Shown: positions 26,663 through 33,869 of the stretch, in pieces
Layout of the letters: each line of letters begins with the position of its first letter
How positions within the stretch are numbered: position 1 is the stretch's first letter
Assembly: GCF_028712425.1 (NCBI RefSeq)
Contig: NZ_JAQTQD010000003.1
Coordinates: 62,001 to 126,000, forward strand
Direction: 5' to 3'
Length of the DNA stretch: 64,000 nt
Source of the DNA: Methanoregula sp.
Lineage (GTDB): Archaea; Halobacteriota; Methanomicrobia; Methanomicrobiales; Methanospirillaceae
The notes under the pieces: model-generated
The model's database searches: none
What the model saw: only the letters and a program-made list of their open reading frames with translations
What the model was told of the DNA's origin: nothing
Made by a program: the position numbers and the translations under genes

Positions 26663-27274
26663 ATGCGCTGTCGTTCACATTCCTTGGGGTGGGTGTTTGC
26701 AACCCGGATGATCGGGATCATCTGCCTTCTGATCGCCATCGTCCTTGCAAACATCCTGATGCATTACGTGGAAAACCCCATCTTCACTTCCGGCGTAACA
26801 TTCATCAACGAAAATTTCTGGCTGCTTGTCCTCATTGCGCTGATCCTCATGGTCGGTGACGTTTTTACAGCATTCCCGTTTCCCTTCAATCTCCCCGCAC
26901 CGATCATAACAGCATTTGGCAGTGTTTTTTTCATCATGTTCCTCCTCAGGATCTTCGAGTGGACGGACATGGTTACTTCGACAACCCTCTCTTCCGTGTT
27001 CTCGTTATTGGCTCCCATTCTTGCGACAGTGGTATTTCTCATCGTCCTCGTCAGCGGGTATTATGCGATCCTTCGCGGGCTCTGGTTCCAGTCCCGCGCC
27101 GGGGAGGTGCCTTACGGCGGGCAGGTTGCTGGTGCACCGGGCCCAACCGGACAAGAGGCAGAATCAGGTGAGGTCACGGATGCGAAATCGTGGGAGGAGA
27201 TCGGGGCAGAGTTCCGCCTGATGCTCTACGATGTCATCAACCGGTTCCGGGAGGAGATCCGTAAAAATCAATAG
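26663..27274 (+). CDS. Membrane protein of unknown function (about 4 TM)
   Basis: The 203-residue protein has four hydrophobic segments, at roughly residues 15-35, 48-68, 76-98 and 108-132. A soluble acidic tail follows, with a Gly/Pro-rich linker (GGQVAGAPGPTGQEA) and a final helix containing EFRLMLYDVINRFREEI. The start ATG has a good ribosome site (gggaggt) upstream. No family is recognised. It is monocistronic and divergent from trpE. Confidence 0.7.
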   Translation: MRCRSHSLGWVFATRMIGIICLLIAIVLANILMHYVENPIFTSGVTFINENFWLLVLIALILMVGDVFTAFPFPFNLPAPIITAFGSVFFIMFLLRIFEWTDMVTSTTLSSVFSLLAPILATVVFLIVLVSGYYAILRGLWFQSRAGEVPYGGQVAGAPGPTGQEAESGEVTDAKSWEEIGAEFRLMLYDVINRFREEIRKNQ

Positions 27275-27310
27275 GTACAGCGGGCTAAAGGACCCGGCCC
27301 CCTGTCAGCA

Positions 27311-27544
27311 TTACCAATCCGGGTTCTCTGTTCGGAATTGTCTCTCTTTCTTTTCCATCTCTTCTGCGCTCAGGTGCGAGGGCATGCAGATACAACGATG
27401 TTCGATGAATACCCCTTCTTTGAATGATCCCTGGATCTCCCCTTCCCGGCATGCCCCGAAGGTGTCGTTGTCACAATCATGGTACACATGGGACAAGCCT
27501 TCCCGCTCTGCACATTCCTTCGCTTCGATCCATGACACAGTCAT
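27311..27544 (-). CDS. Small cysteine-containing protein of unknown function
   Basis: The 77-residue acidic protein from ATG 27544 contains five cysteines (EC, DC, AC and a C-x-C in HRCICMP) and a charged C-terminal helix (SAEEMEKKERQF). An ATG eight codons upstream is an alternative. No family is recognised. It lies in a run of minus-strand small genes downstream of a radical-SAM enzyme, but 105 nt separate it from the next gene, so cotranscription is not assured. Codon use is consistent with the neighbours, supporting a real gene. Confidence 0.5.
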   Translation of the reverse strand: MTVSWIEAKECAEREGLSHVYHDCDNDTFGACREGEIQGSFKEGVFIEHRCICMPSHLSAEEMEKKERQFRTENPDW

Positions 27545-27649
27545 AATGGAGCAATGGCCCGGAGACACGATGAGGTTGTCGGATATGGCATAAGGTTAAC
27601 GGGAACCAGATACCGGAAGAAATCAGGGAAAAAAGGAAAAATGATGAAA

Positions 27650-27829
27650 TCAGAACCGGGGTTTCCGGTGCTTGGGCAGGCAGTCCCTGCAATAGACCGG
27701 CCGGCCTTCCGTGGGCTTGAACGGGACTTCGCATTCCTTTCCACAGTCTGAGCAGACTGTCTTTGTCATTTCCCTGGGACCGAAATTTCTCGGGCCACCA
27801 AAACTCTTTCTCTCCATTGTTTTACTCAT
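27650..27829 (-). CDS. Small CxxC...CxxC zinc-binding protein
   Basis: The 59-residue basic protein has a Gly/Arg/Phe-rich N-terminus (KSFGGPRNFGPREM). A zinc-ribbon of the type CSDCGKECEVPFKPTEGRPV then CRDC follows, and the tail is KHRKPRF. Such CxxC-20-CxxC minidomains are widespread in archaea, usually with unknown function. A minus-strand TATA-like element (about 27868-27876) fits a short leader to ATG 27829; a longer frame begins 20 codons upstream. It is located 93 nt downstream of the radical-SAM gene. Confidence 0.7.
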   Translation of the reverse strand: MSKTMERKSFGGPRNFGPREMTKTVCSDCGKECEVPFKPTEGRPVYCRDCLPKHRKPRF

Positions 27830-27922
27830 GCAGTGGTTATCTGCAAGTATACCATTACCTGTCCAGTATAAATACATCTCCCTCAACAAAGGCGCTTTTA
27901 TATAACTGCTTCCATGGGTTGG

Positions 27923-29047
27923 TTACGGGATGATCTCGCACCCGTTAAACTTTTCATGATGGAATTGTTCCCGGGTAATCGTGCCATGAGTAAGGAGTTC
28001 CTTTACCCTTGGGAGAGCCGCACTCAGTGCTGCATGGAGGTTCTCAACAGTCCCACAGACAAGGCGTCGTTCGGATTCGCCCCAGGGGCGGGTGATGTTG
28101 GAATAGAGACAGCGGCCCCCGCAGAACGATCGGATTGCGCAGGTCTCACATTCCCCGCCCACAGAGATGTGATCGAGGTTTTGCGGATCAGCATCCCTGA
28201 TATGGCCCGCATAGTACTGCTTCATACCGATCATTACCGGGCAGGGTGCGATATGGCCGTCGGTCATGATGGAATAGTTCGTATGCCCTGAACCGCACCG
28301 GAGCAGCGAGGGGCGCCCGAGAAGAAGGTCCTCCATGGGATCGAGGAACGGGTACCAGCGGAGCACTTCCCCATGTGTCTCCATATGGTCGACCCAGTCC
28401 TGAACAAGGGACCGGATACCCGGGTTATAGCTTCCGGCAGCCCACGCGGCAAACTGCCGGCGGGAGAAGTCACCGGCAAAGTTTGCGTCCAGCTGCCAGT
28501 GGATGGAGCTAAACGGGAAGTCGGGATTATCCGCCAGCCAGTGGACGGCATCCACGATATCCGTCTTCTCTGTAACGGTCATCCGTGCAATGAGTTCTCC
28601 GGAGTATCCATGGGAACGGATATCCCGGACATTGTTCATTACACGATCGTACACCCCTTCCCCCCGGCTTGCATCGGTGAGATCCTTTTTCCCGTCAAGG
28701 GAGACGAAGATGGTGGTGAACTGGTTGATAATTGCCGGGGAAAGCCGGTTTAGCAGGAGCCCGTTGGTCTGCATCATGAACCGCTGAACCGGCGCCTCCG
28801 TTACGATCCGCTCGATGAGATCGGCCCGGAGGAGCGGCTCCCCGCCGTAGAATGTCACCGTGGGCGATGGATCCTTCCTGAGGAATGCATACAGGGTATC
28901 CAGGTCATATTCAAGGTCAATGGGAATATTCTCGTCAATCTCCACTGCCCGCTCATTCTCGCTCTCATCCAGGTCAAGGAAGGCCTTGGCCCGGCAGTAA
29001 CTGCAGCAGAGGTTGCAGTTGTCTGTAAGGATGAGATGAAAGTACAT
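27923..29047 (-). CDS. Radical SAM/SPASM enzyme, putative peptide-modifying
   Basis: The 374-residue protein opens FHLILTDNCNLCCSYCRAKA. The CxxxCxxC motif binds the SAM-cleaving 4Fe-4S cluster. VTFYGGEPLL follows as the SAM-binding GGE motif. The C-terminal third has a SPASM-type cysteine set: LRCGSGH, HIAPCPV, CETCAIRSFCGGRC and VCGTVE, enough for one or two auxiliary clusters. This layout is that of peptide-modifying (RiPP) maturases and sulfatase-maturing enzymes. From memory it resembles the Mhun_1560/AF1577 methanogen groups. No precursor is proven; two small Cys-containing ORFs lie downstream. Confidence 0.85.
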   Translation of the reverse strand: MYFHLILTDNCNLCCSYCRAKAFLDLDESENERAVEIDENIPIDLEYDLDTLYAFLRKDPSPTVTFYGGEPLLRADLIERIVTEAPVQRFMMQTNGLLLNRLSPAIINQFTTIFVSLDGKKDLTDASRGEGVYDRVMNNVRDIRSHGYSGELIARMTVTEKTDIVDAVHWLADNPDFPFSSIHWQLDANFAGDFSRRQFAAWAAGSYNPGIRSLVQDWVDHMETHGEVLRWYPFLDPMEDLLLGRPSLLRCGSGHTNYSIMTDGHIAPCPVMIGMKQYYAGHIRDADPQNLDHISVGGECETCAIRSFCGGRCLYSNITRPWGESERRLVCGTVENLHAALSAALPRVKELLTHGTITREQFHHEKFNGCEIIP

Positions 29048-29146
29048 GGGATTCCTGTACTATTAGGGGTTGAATGACGATAAAACAGGATACTGCAGGT
29101 ACAGTGCCGGCATAGATATAAGCCCCTTCTCCTGAAACGATCAGGT

Positions 29147-29788
29147 ATGACACGGGGAAGTGAATGCACAGAGGAGGCGCTCACCGGTCTGGGAATCGTC
29201 ATCCTGATTGGTGTCGTAATTGCCGGTGCTGCCCTTGTCCTGATGGTTCTTCCCGGGGGAATCCCGAATCCGCTGCGCTCGTTTCCCGGAGGCCTTGTTG
29301 CGGAAAGCACGTATATATCCGGCGATCACATCCGGACAACCGGTAATGTGTATGGATTCCCGATGATGAGCAGGATAACAGGCCCTCTCCGTATCATGAC
29401 GGTAAGGGAAGATTCAAAGCAGCTAGGAGTAGTTCGTTTTACGGTCTCTCTTTTTATCGGTGATACCGGGGCAATCGATTTGGATAAGGTCCGGGTTTCC
29501 TGGAGCCAGGATCACGCATCTGAAACACTCCGGAAAACATCTCCGCAGGTGCTGGTTTGCCCGAACTGGACGATCTCGAACAAATACAATATGCTCCCCG
29601 GACGAACTGCAGACTCTGATGAATGGCTGGAACCAAATGAACAGTTCGAGATCACTCTCTGTCCCGCAACAGGCGTCCAACCGTACGGGCAGTTCACGGT
29701 TATCCTCCAGCCTGATGGCGTTGCGGCACCACTGACGCTTCCCCGGATGGCCCCGGCCCGGATCCAGCCGGTCATGAACCTTGGCTGA
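29147..29788 (+). CDS. Archaellin/type IV pilin-like protein
   Basis: The 213-residue protein has a class III-signal-like N-terminus: ECTEEALTGLGIVILIGVVIAGAALVL resembles the hydrophobic helix after the cleavage site of archaellins. A beta-rich domain follows, with YNMLPGRTADSDEWLEPNEQFEI and a C-terminal FTVILQPDGVAAPLTLPRMA, the pattern of archaellin globular domains. Residues before the hydrophobic helix are acidic instead of the usual basic pair, so prepilin-peptidase processing is uncertain. A TATA-like gatataag at about 29115-29122 sits 25 nt before the ATG. No fla/arl cluster is adjacent. Confidence 0.7.
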   Translation: MTRGSECTEEALTGLGIVILIGVVIAGAALVLMVLPGGIPNPLRSFPGGLVAESTYISGDHIRTTGNVYGFPMMSRITGPLRIMTVREDSKQLGVVRFTVSLFIGDTGAIDLDKVRVSWSQDHASETLRKTSPQVLVCPNWTISNKYNMLPGRTADSDEWLEPNEQFEITLCPATGVQPYGQFTVILQPDGVAAPLTLPRMAPARIQPVMNLG

Positions 29789-29896
29789 TCCTGCCGCACC
29801 CCCCGGCAATCCTGCCAAACAATCCCCCTCCGTGCCGCGCTTCTGTATCCGGTTAATCCGGGTGCAGAAACAGGCAATCTGCAAAGATAAAGGGCG

Positions 29897-29957
29897 ATTC
29901 TGGCGAAACGGGCGAAATTTTGAAGGTTTTAAAACGGAGGAAATAATGCGCCAGAAT
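29897..29957. repeat. 9-bp inverted repeat in the leader region
   Basis: A perfect inverted repeat, attctggcg (29897-29905) and cgccagaat (29949-29957), encloses 43 nt. The enclosed stretch includes a strong ggagg ribosome-like site (29936-29940) and an ATG at 29946. It lies in the 293-bp gap between the archaellin-like gene and the 30082 gene. No protein frame here is convincing. Confidence 0.35.
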
Positions 29958-30018
29958 GACCAAAAACGCCTTAAATATGTGGCTAAAATCCGGACTTCGA
30001 CGGGCTTTCGACGGAAAC

Positions 30019-30029
30019 TTTTTATATTA
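30019..30029 (+). promoter_or_regulatory. Strong TATA box of the 71-residue protein gene
   Basis: The sequence tttttatatta is preceded by a purine-rich BRE-like cggaaac. It stands 52 nt before ATG 30082. A ribosome site gaggtg lies at 30069-30074, 7 nt before the start. Together they suggest high expression. Confidence 0.6.
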
Positions 30030-30081
30030 ACAGGCGGCAACTCTCATTATCAAAACCCGATTGCGGTTTTGAGGTGTTTAA

Positions 30082-30297
30082 ATGGGAACGAAAATTGGAA
30101 AAGAAAAGATTCAGCGCGAAAAGGGATACCTCTACTTCATTGGCAAGGACGGGTACGTCTGGGCAGCCCCGATGAAGCACAACAAGTCCGGCAAGAAGAA
30201 GAAAGTCGGAACTGAGAAGGTAGCCAAGGAAAAGGGCTACATGTACTACATCGGCAAGGACGGCTTTGTCGCCAAGGCAAAGATGAAGAACGCATAA
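30082..30297 (+). CDS. Small basic protein of two tandem repeats, unknown function
   Basis: The 71-residue lysine-rich protein consists of two roughly 25-residue units. The first has EKGYLYFIGKDGYVWAAPMK and the second EKGYMYYIGKDGFVAKAKMK, joined by a Lys-rich linker (HNKSGKKKKVG). The aromatic/Gly pattern suggests two small beta-hairpins, as in nucleic-acid-binding or chromatin-like proteins. It has a strong TATA and ribosome site, so it is probably abundant. I recall similar small proteins in other methanogens but no function. It stands alone, with a T-rich stretch (ctttttcc) just after the stop. Confidence 0.75.
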   Translation: MGTKIGKEKIQREKGYLYFIGKDGYVWAAPMKHNKSGKKKKVGTEKVAKEKGYMYYIGKDGFVAKAKMKNA

Positions 30298-30485
30298 TCT
30301 CACTTTTTCCTTTTGCACGCACGGCCGCCGGAACATCCGGTGGCCCTGCTCATACATTTGACCTGTGGGGGAGATTCTCTCGATGGGTCCCCGTATTCAC
30401 TTTTTTCGTGCAGCCAGCAATCCCAAGTTTGAAGAATCCCGGCGGGAATGTGGATTGTAGCAGGATTCTTGAGATCGGATGAACC

Positions 30486-31178
30486 ATGTCAACGCTGGTT
30501 GATGCATCTTTTCGGGAATGGACGCTCGGGCTTGATCCACGGGAAAGCAGGATCTCAGTCTTCGAGCATATCCGGGATATCCCCTATTCGCTTTCGGTCC
30601 GGATGACTGGACCCGACACCGCACCGGAAGAGATCCTGTCTGCAGGGAAAGGATACTGTGGCCCCAAACACTACCTTCTCGCGGCAATGTTTCGGAAACT
30701 GGGCCTCGAAGTTGTTTTTGCCACGTTCCCGTTTCTCTGGAATGATCCGGATCTCCGGTATCCTCCCGATCTCCGGGCACTTGCAGCTGCGGTGCCGGTC
30801 GCGTATCATCTTGCCTGCCGGGTCCGGATCAACGGGCACTGGGTACTGGTGGATGCGACATGGGACCCGGCTCTTGAAAAAGGCGGATTTCCCGTCAACG
30901 GGCACTGGGACGGGCTCTCTGAAACGCGGTGTGCGGTAAAACCGCTCCGGTCAGCAGTCCGGACCGCATATTGTCGCACGGCAACCAATGAACCGTGCCG
31001 ACGGGAAGAGGATTCTGCGTTCCGTCCCCTTGACGGGGAGGAGGATCACCGGGACGAAGATAACCAGGTGCGCTACTATCGGCAGAAGACCGGGATACGT
31101 TCACCAGGTGAGATCAGGCGCATAGGGCAGTTTTACCCGGCATTCGACGCATGGCTCGAACAGGTAAGGCGGGAATAA
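30486..31178 (+). CDS. Transglutaminase-like cysteine protease-fold protein
   Basis: The 230-residue protein has the Cys-His-Asp core of transglutaminase-like enzymes: GKGYCGPKHYLLAAM near residue 57, AYHLACRVRINGHWVLVDATWDP near residue 100-123. No signal peptide is visible, so it is cytosolic. The C-terminal 80 residues are charged and lack a recognised domain. Family members are peptidases or deamidases; the substrate here is unknown. It is monocistronic, with two tRNA genes convergent downstream. Confidence 0.78.
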   Translation: MSTLVDASFREWTLGLDPRESRISVFEHIRDIPYSLSVRMTGPDTAPEEILSAGKGYCGPKHYLLAAMFRKLGLEVVFATFPFLWNDPDLRYPPDLRALAAAVPVAYHLACRVRINGHWVLVDATWDPALEKGGFPVNGHWDGLSETRCAVKPLRSAVRTAYCRTATNEPCRREEDSAFRPLDGEEDHRDEDNQVRYYRQKTGIRSPGEIRRIGQFYPAFDAWLEQVRRE

Positions 31179-31272
31179 CCCATGAGGGAGCGTGACGGAG
31201 GTCACCTCCCTTGATGATGGTTTTTGCGTCCTCTCCGGTCTGCAGATTGGGAAAAATCAGGGAAAAACGCAA

Positions 31273-31346
31273 TGGGCCCGTCGTGATTCGAACACGAGAT
31301 CTTCGCCGTGTGAAGGCGACGTCATAGCCAACTAGACCACGAGCCC
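31273..31346 (-). tRNA. tRNA-Val (CAC anticodon)
   Basis: The 74-nt minus-strand sequence folds as a standard tRNA. The acceptor GGGCTCG pairs with CGGGCCC (one G-T), the anticodon stem CGCC/GGCG encloses the loop TTCACAC with anticodon CAC, and the T arm contains GTTCGAATC. The discriminator is A and CCA is not encoded. It is 4 nt downstream of the tRNA-Gly gene, likely in one transcript. Confidence 0.95.
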
Positions 31347-31350
31347 AAAA

Positions 31351-31421
31351 TGCATCGACCGGGAATCGAACCCGGGCTATAGGCTTGGAAGGCCTAAGTC
31401 ATGCCTCTAGACCATCGATGC
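31351..31421 (-). tRNA. tRNA-Gly (TCC anticodon)
   Basis: The 71-nt minus-strand sequence has the acceptor GCATCGA paired with TCGATGC, an anticodon stem TAGGC/GCCTA around the loop CTTCCAA (anticodon TCC), and a T arm CCGGGTTCGATTCCCGG. The discriminator is A, and CCA is not encoded. It reads GGA and GGG codons. It lies 4 nt upstream of tRNA-Val. Confidence 0.95.
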
Positions 31422-31524
31422 ACTGTGCTCTACAATTTTGGCGGGGAGGTGTATTAAGGATTGTCACTGTATGACAAACGCCCATGCAGGAAATCCGGGA
31501 TAACCCGAAGAAAAAAGATGGCGG

Positions 31525-32409
31525 TTAATAGCCCCGGAGTTCTGCCTCAACCTTCTGGAGGTTGGCGATACGCTTCTCGAGAGGCGGGTGGGTGGAAAGG
31601 AGTTCCATGATGGAATTTCCTGAGAGCGCCGGAATGATGAAGAACGCGTTTGCCCCCTCTACCTTTGCCTTTGCTTCCGGGGGAACGACATCGATTCTTC
31701 CACTGATCTTATTGAGTGCCGAGATGAGCGCCCGGGGGTTCCGGGTGATCTGGGCGCTTCCCCGGTCTGCGGCGAATTCGCGGTACCGTGAGAGTGCGAG
31801 GATCAGGAGAGTACTGGTGGCGTACACGATGATTGAGACGATCCAGATGATAATCCATGCCCCGCCATTCTCCCGGTTGTTGCCGCCGAACAATGCAGAG
31901 AAGAAGAAACTCTGCATGATCATCGAGGCAATCATGGCGATGAAACTGGCGAGGGTCATTGTCAGGATGTCGCGGTTCTTGACATGCGAGAGCTCGTGGG
32001 CGAGCACGGCTTCCAGTTCATCCTTGTTCAGGAGCCGCATGATCGAGTCCGTACAGGCAACAACCGCGTGCTTCGGACTCCTCCCTGTAGCAAAAGCATT
32101 GGGCACCGGGCTCTGCATGATGGCGATCCTTGGCATCGGCAGGTCGGCCTCCCTGCAGAGTTTCTCGACCATCATGTGCAGTTCGGGGCGCTCATCCGCC
32201 TCGACAATTTTGGCCCCGGTACTCCAGAGCACCAGCTTGTCGGAGAAGAAGTACTGGACCAGTCCCATGCCGACGGCAATCAGGACAATGAACCAGGCAC
32301 TCACGCCGAATGCGAGGAGGATGGTCATGAATACGAGATACAGCAGGAGCAAAAGCAGTCCCGTGAACCAGACCCTGGCAGTTAAGCCCCAGTCGCGTTT
32401 CCATTCCAT
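31525..32409 (-). CDS. htpX: HtpX-type membrane zinc metalloprotease (M48)
   Basis: The 294-residue protease has the zinc motif LAHELSHVKNRDI near residue 142 and the third ligand Glu in YREFAADRGSAQI. Two N-terminal hydrophobic helices (residues about 12-50) and two central ones (about 160-210) anchor it in the membrane. RIAIMQSPVPNAFATGRSPK is typical of HtpX. It degrades misfolded membrane proteins. The gene is monocistronic and divergent from the DUF1917 gene, with 125 bp between. Confidence 0.95.
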   Translation of the reverse strand: MEWKRDWGLTARVWFTGLLLLLLYLVFMTILLAFGVSAWFIVLIAVGMGLVQYFFSDKLVLWSTGAKIVEADERPELHMMVEKLCREADLPMPRIAIMQSPVPNAFATGRSPKHAVVACTDSIMRLLNKDELEAVLAHELSHVKNRDILTMTLASFIAMIASMIMQSFFFSALFGGNNRENGGAWIIIWIVSIIVYATSTLLILALSRYREFAADRGSAQITRNPRALISALNKISGRIDVVPPEAKAKVEGANAFFIIPALSGNSIMELLSTHPPLEKRIANLQKVEAELRGY

Positions 32410-32534
32410 AGTTAGTACATGTTTCTATCGCGCACTCATAAATCAATCGACAGGTGCAATTTGTGGAAATGCTAACCGCAGGTGCAGGAGAAATACAGAA
32501 ACCTATTTTTTAGCCAACATCGTTTGTGGTACCA

Positions 32535-33185
32535 ATGGCTGAAGCAGATCCCGAAGCACTGGCAGATGTGGCATATGGCATCTTCGAGCACCTGCTGAAC
32601 CGCGGGCTGCAGGAGAAGGGGAAGTACCTGTATGCACTGGTCGAGAGCGGAACCGATTTTACCGCGGACCTTGGCGATATATTCTCGAAGTTCCGGGAGG
32701 AATACCCGCAGCTGGCTGAAGCGATGCTCGCCCGGTTCTCCGATGTCGGCACGGTATACCGGATGCTCTGTGATGGGGAAGGGGTGATCCCCACGAAAAC
32801 AACGCAGATGTACTGGATTGTGCTGGATGCCCCCGGCAGTGCTCCTGAAGCGATCGAGGACGAGAACGCCGGCAAATGGCTGATCTTCCAGGAGCCGGAT
32901 GCCGTTGATGCGGCATGGAAGAAGGTAAGAGATGCAACGGTTGCCCATGAGCTCGGGATCTCGGCCAAGGTGAGCACTGCAAAGCCCAATCCCGATTCGC
33001 GGGACAACCGGAAGGTCATCTACGTTTACACGAAGGATTGGGCCGATGAGGCAGATGTAATGCGGGTCCGGGAAAAACTCCGGGAACTGGGATTTGTCGA
33101 CCGCATCGGGTACAAGCGCAATATCGAGACTTTTGCCGGGGAGTACGCATCCAAGGGCAAGCGGGTTACGTATTATTCCGCATGA
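32535..33185 (+). CDS. BLES03-like/DUF1917 protein (eIF4E-like fold)
   Basis: The 216-residue protein has an N-terminal helical region (residues 1-70). A C-terminal domain (about 105-215) contains AGKWLIFQEPDAVDAAWKKV, LGISAKVSTAKPNPDSRDNR, VIYVYTKDWADEADVMRVRE and FVDRIGYKRNIETFAGEY. This matches the UPF0696/BLES03 family, which has an eIF4E-like fold; its activity is unknown, though some annotations label it putative phosphothreonine lyase domain. The ATG at 32535 is preferred to a frame three codons longer. The family call is from memory of the conserved blocks. Confidence 0.75.
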   Translation: MAEADPEALADVAYGIFEHLLNRGLQEKGKYLYALVESGTDFTADLGDIFSKFREEYPQLAEAMLARFSDVGTVYRMLCDGEGVIPTKTTQMYWIVLDAPGSAPEAIEDENAGKWLIFQEPDAVDAAWKKVRDATVAHELGISAKVSTAKPNPDSRDNRKVIYVYTKDWADEADVMRVREKLRELGFVDRIGYKRNIETFAGEYASKGKRVTYYSA

Positions 33186-33259
33186 CCATTTTTCCCTCCC
33201 GGAACGGCGTCTCATAAGAAAGTCATACCCGCGATCAGATCCGGGCAATCAACAGCAGA

Positions 33260-33539
33260 GGGGTACCCATCCCTCCCCCTCTTTCGGGCCGGAACCGGTG
33301 CTAGGGACCCCCCCGTCCATGAGGGGAGAGGTAGCTACCCCTCCCTTTTTTCTTTTCCCGGATTATCCGGATACCAGGCCTCCGTCGGCAGGTTCAGGCG
33401 AATATCTGTCACTGCCAGTGCAAGGGACGGGGGTAGTCCCCCTTCCCGGGTATGGAGGGGTGGGTAGGGGTCCCCCTCTCCAATTTTTAAAATGGCGGGC
33501 GGGGGGATGCCTCGTACTGTGGGGGGTAGGTATCCCCCC
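33260..33539. repeat. Array of five G-run/C-run palindromes in a non-coding region
   Basis: The 477-bp gap 33186-33662 has no credible gene. It contains five palindromic modules of the form G-run, TA, short centre, C-run. They are ggggtaccc (33260-33268), ggtagctacc (33330-33339), gggggtagtccccc (33429-33442), ggggtcccc within 33462-33476, and ggggggtaggtatcccccc (33521-33539). Most are followed by a pyrimidine tract such as ctccc or cttccc. The spacing is 35-100 bp. They may fold as cruciform, G-quadruplex or RNA hairpins. Confidence 0.6.
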
Positions 33540-33662
33540 TTCGCCCGGATTTACCGGAGCCTCTCCCTGAAGAACCGGGGGATTGGGAAAAAAGGTGTAA
33601 TGATGCGCCTGCACCAGTAACGATAGCTGCGAAAAAGGGAAATAAAATATTGGGTTGAACGG

Positions 33663-33809
33663 TTACGCCTTGCGCTCTTTGTTCTTGGGGCGCAGGTTTG
33701 CATAGCCGCACTTGCGGCAGGTGGTTGCGCGGATTGCATTGCGTGCGTTACAGTGCATGCATACTTTCACATTAAGGAGCCGTGCCTCGGCTTCAGGGAA
33801 CTTGACCAT
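33663..33809 (-). CDS. rpl40e: 50S ribosomal protein L40e
   Basis: The 48-residue protein starts at ATG 33809 with [20 protein letters not shown] and continues with [18 protein letters not shown]. The two CxxC pairs form the zinc knuckle of archaeal L40e, and the length is typical. It is the last gene of the translation-related cluster, 60 nt downstream of rdgB on the same strand. Confidence 0.95.
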   Translation of the reverse strand: MVKFPEAEARLLNVKVCMHCNARNAIRATTCRKCGYANLRPKNKERKA

Positions 33810-33869
33810 TATTGAACACTCCTGTCTGCCCTTATAACAAAGCTGTAAGACATATTAACCGTTTGCGTT

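Noticed and set aside
26418-26663. 81-codon plus frame in the trp promoter region
   Set aside because: Its N-terminal half is the AT-rich promoter tract and it has no ribosome site or family.
33363-33614. 83-codon minus frame rich in Pro and Gly
   Set aside because: Composition results from the G-run/C-run repeats; no start signal or conserved pattern.
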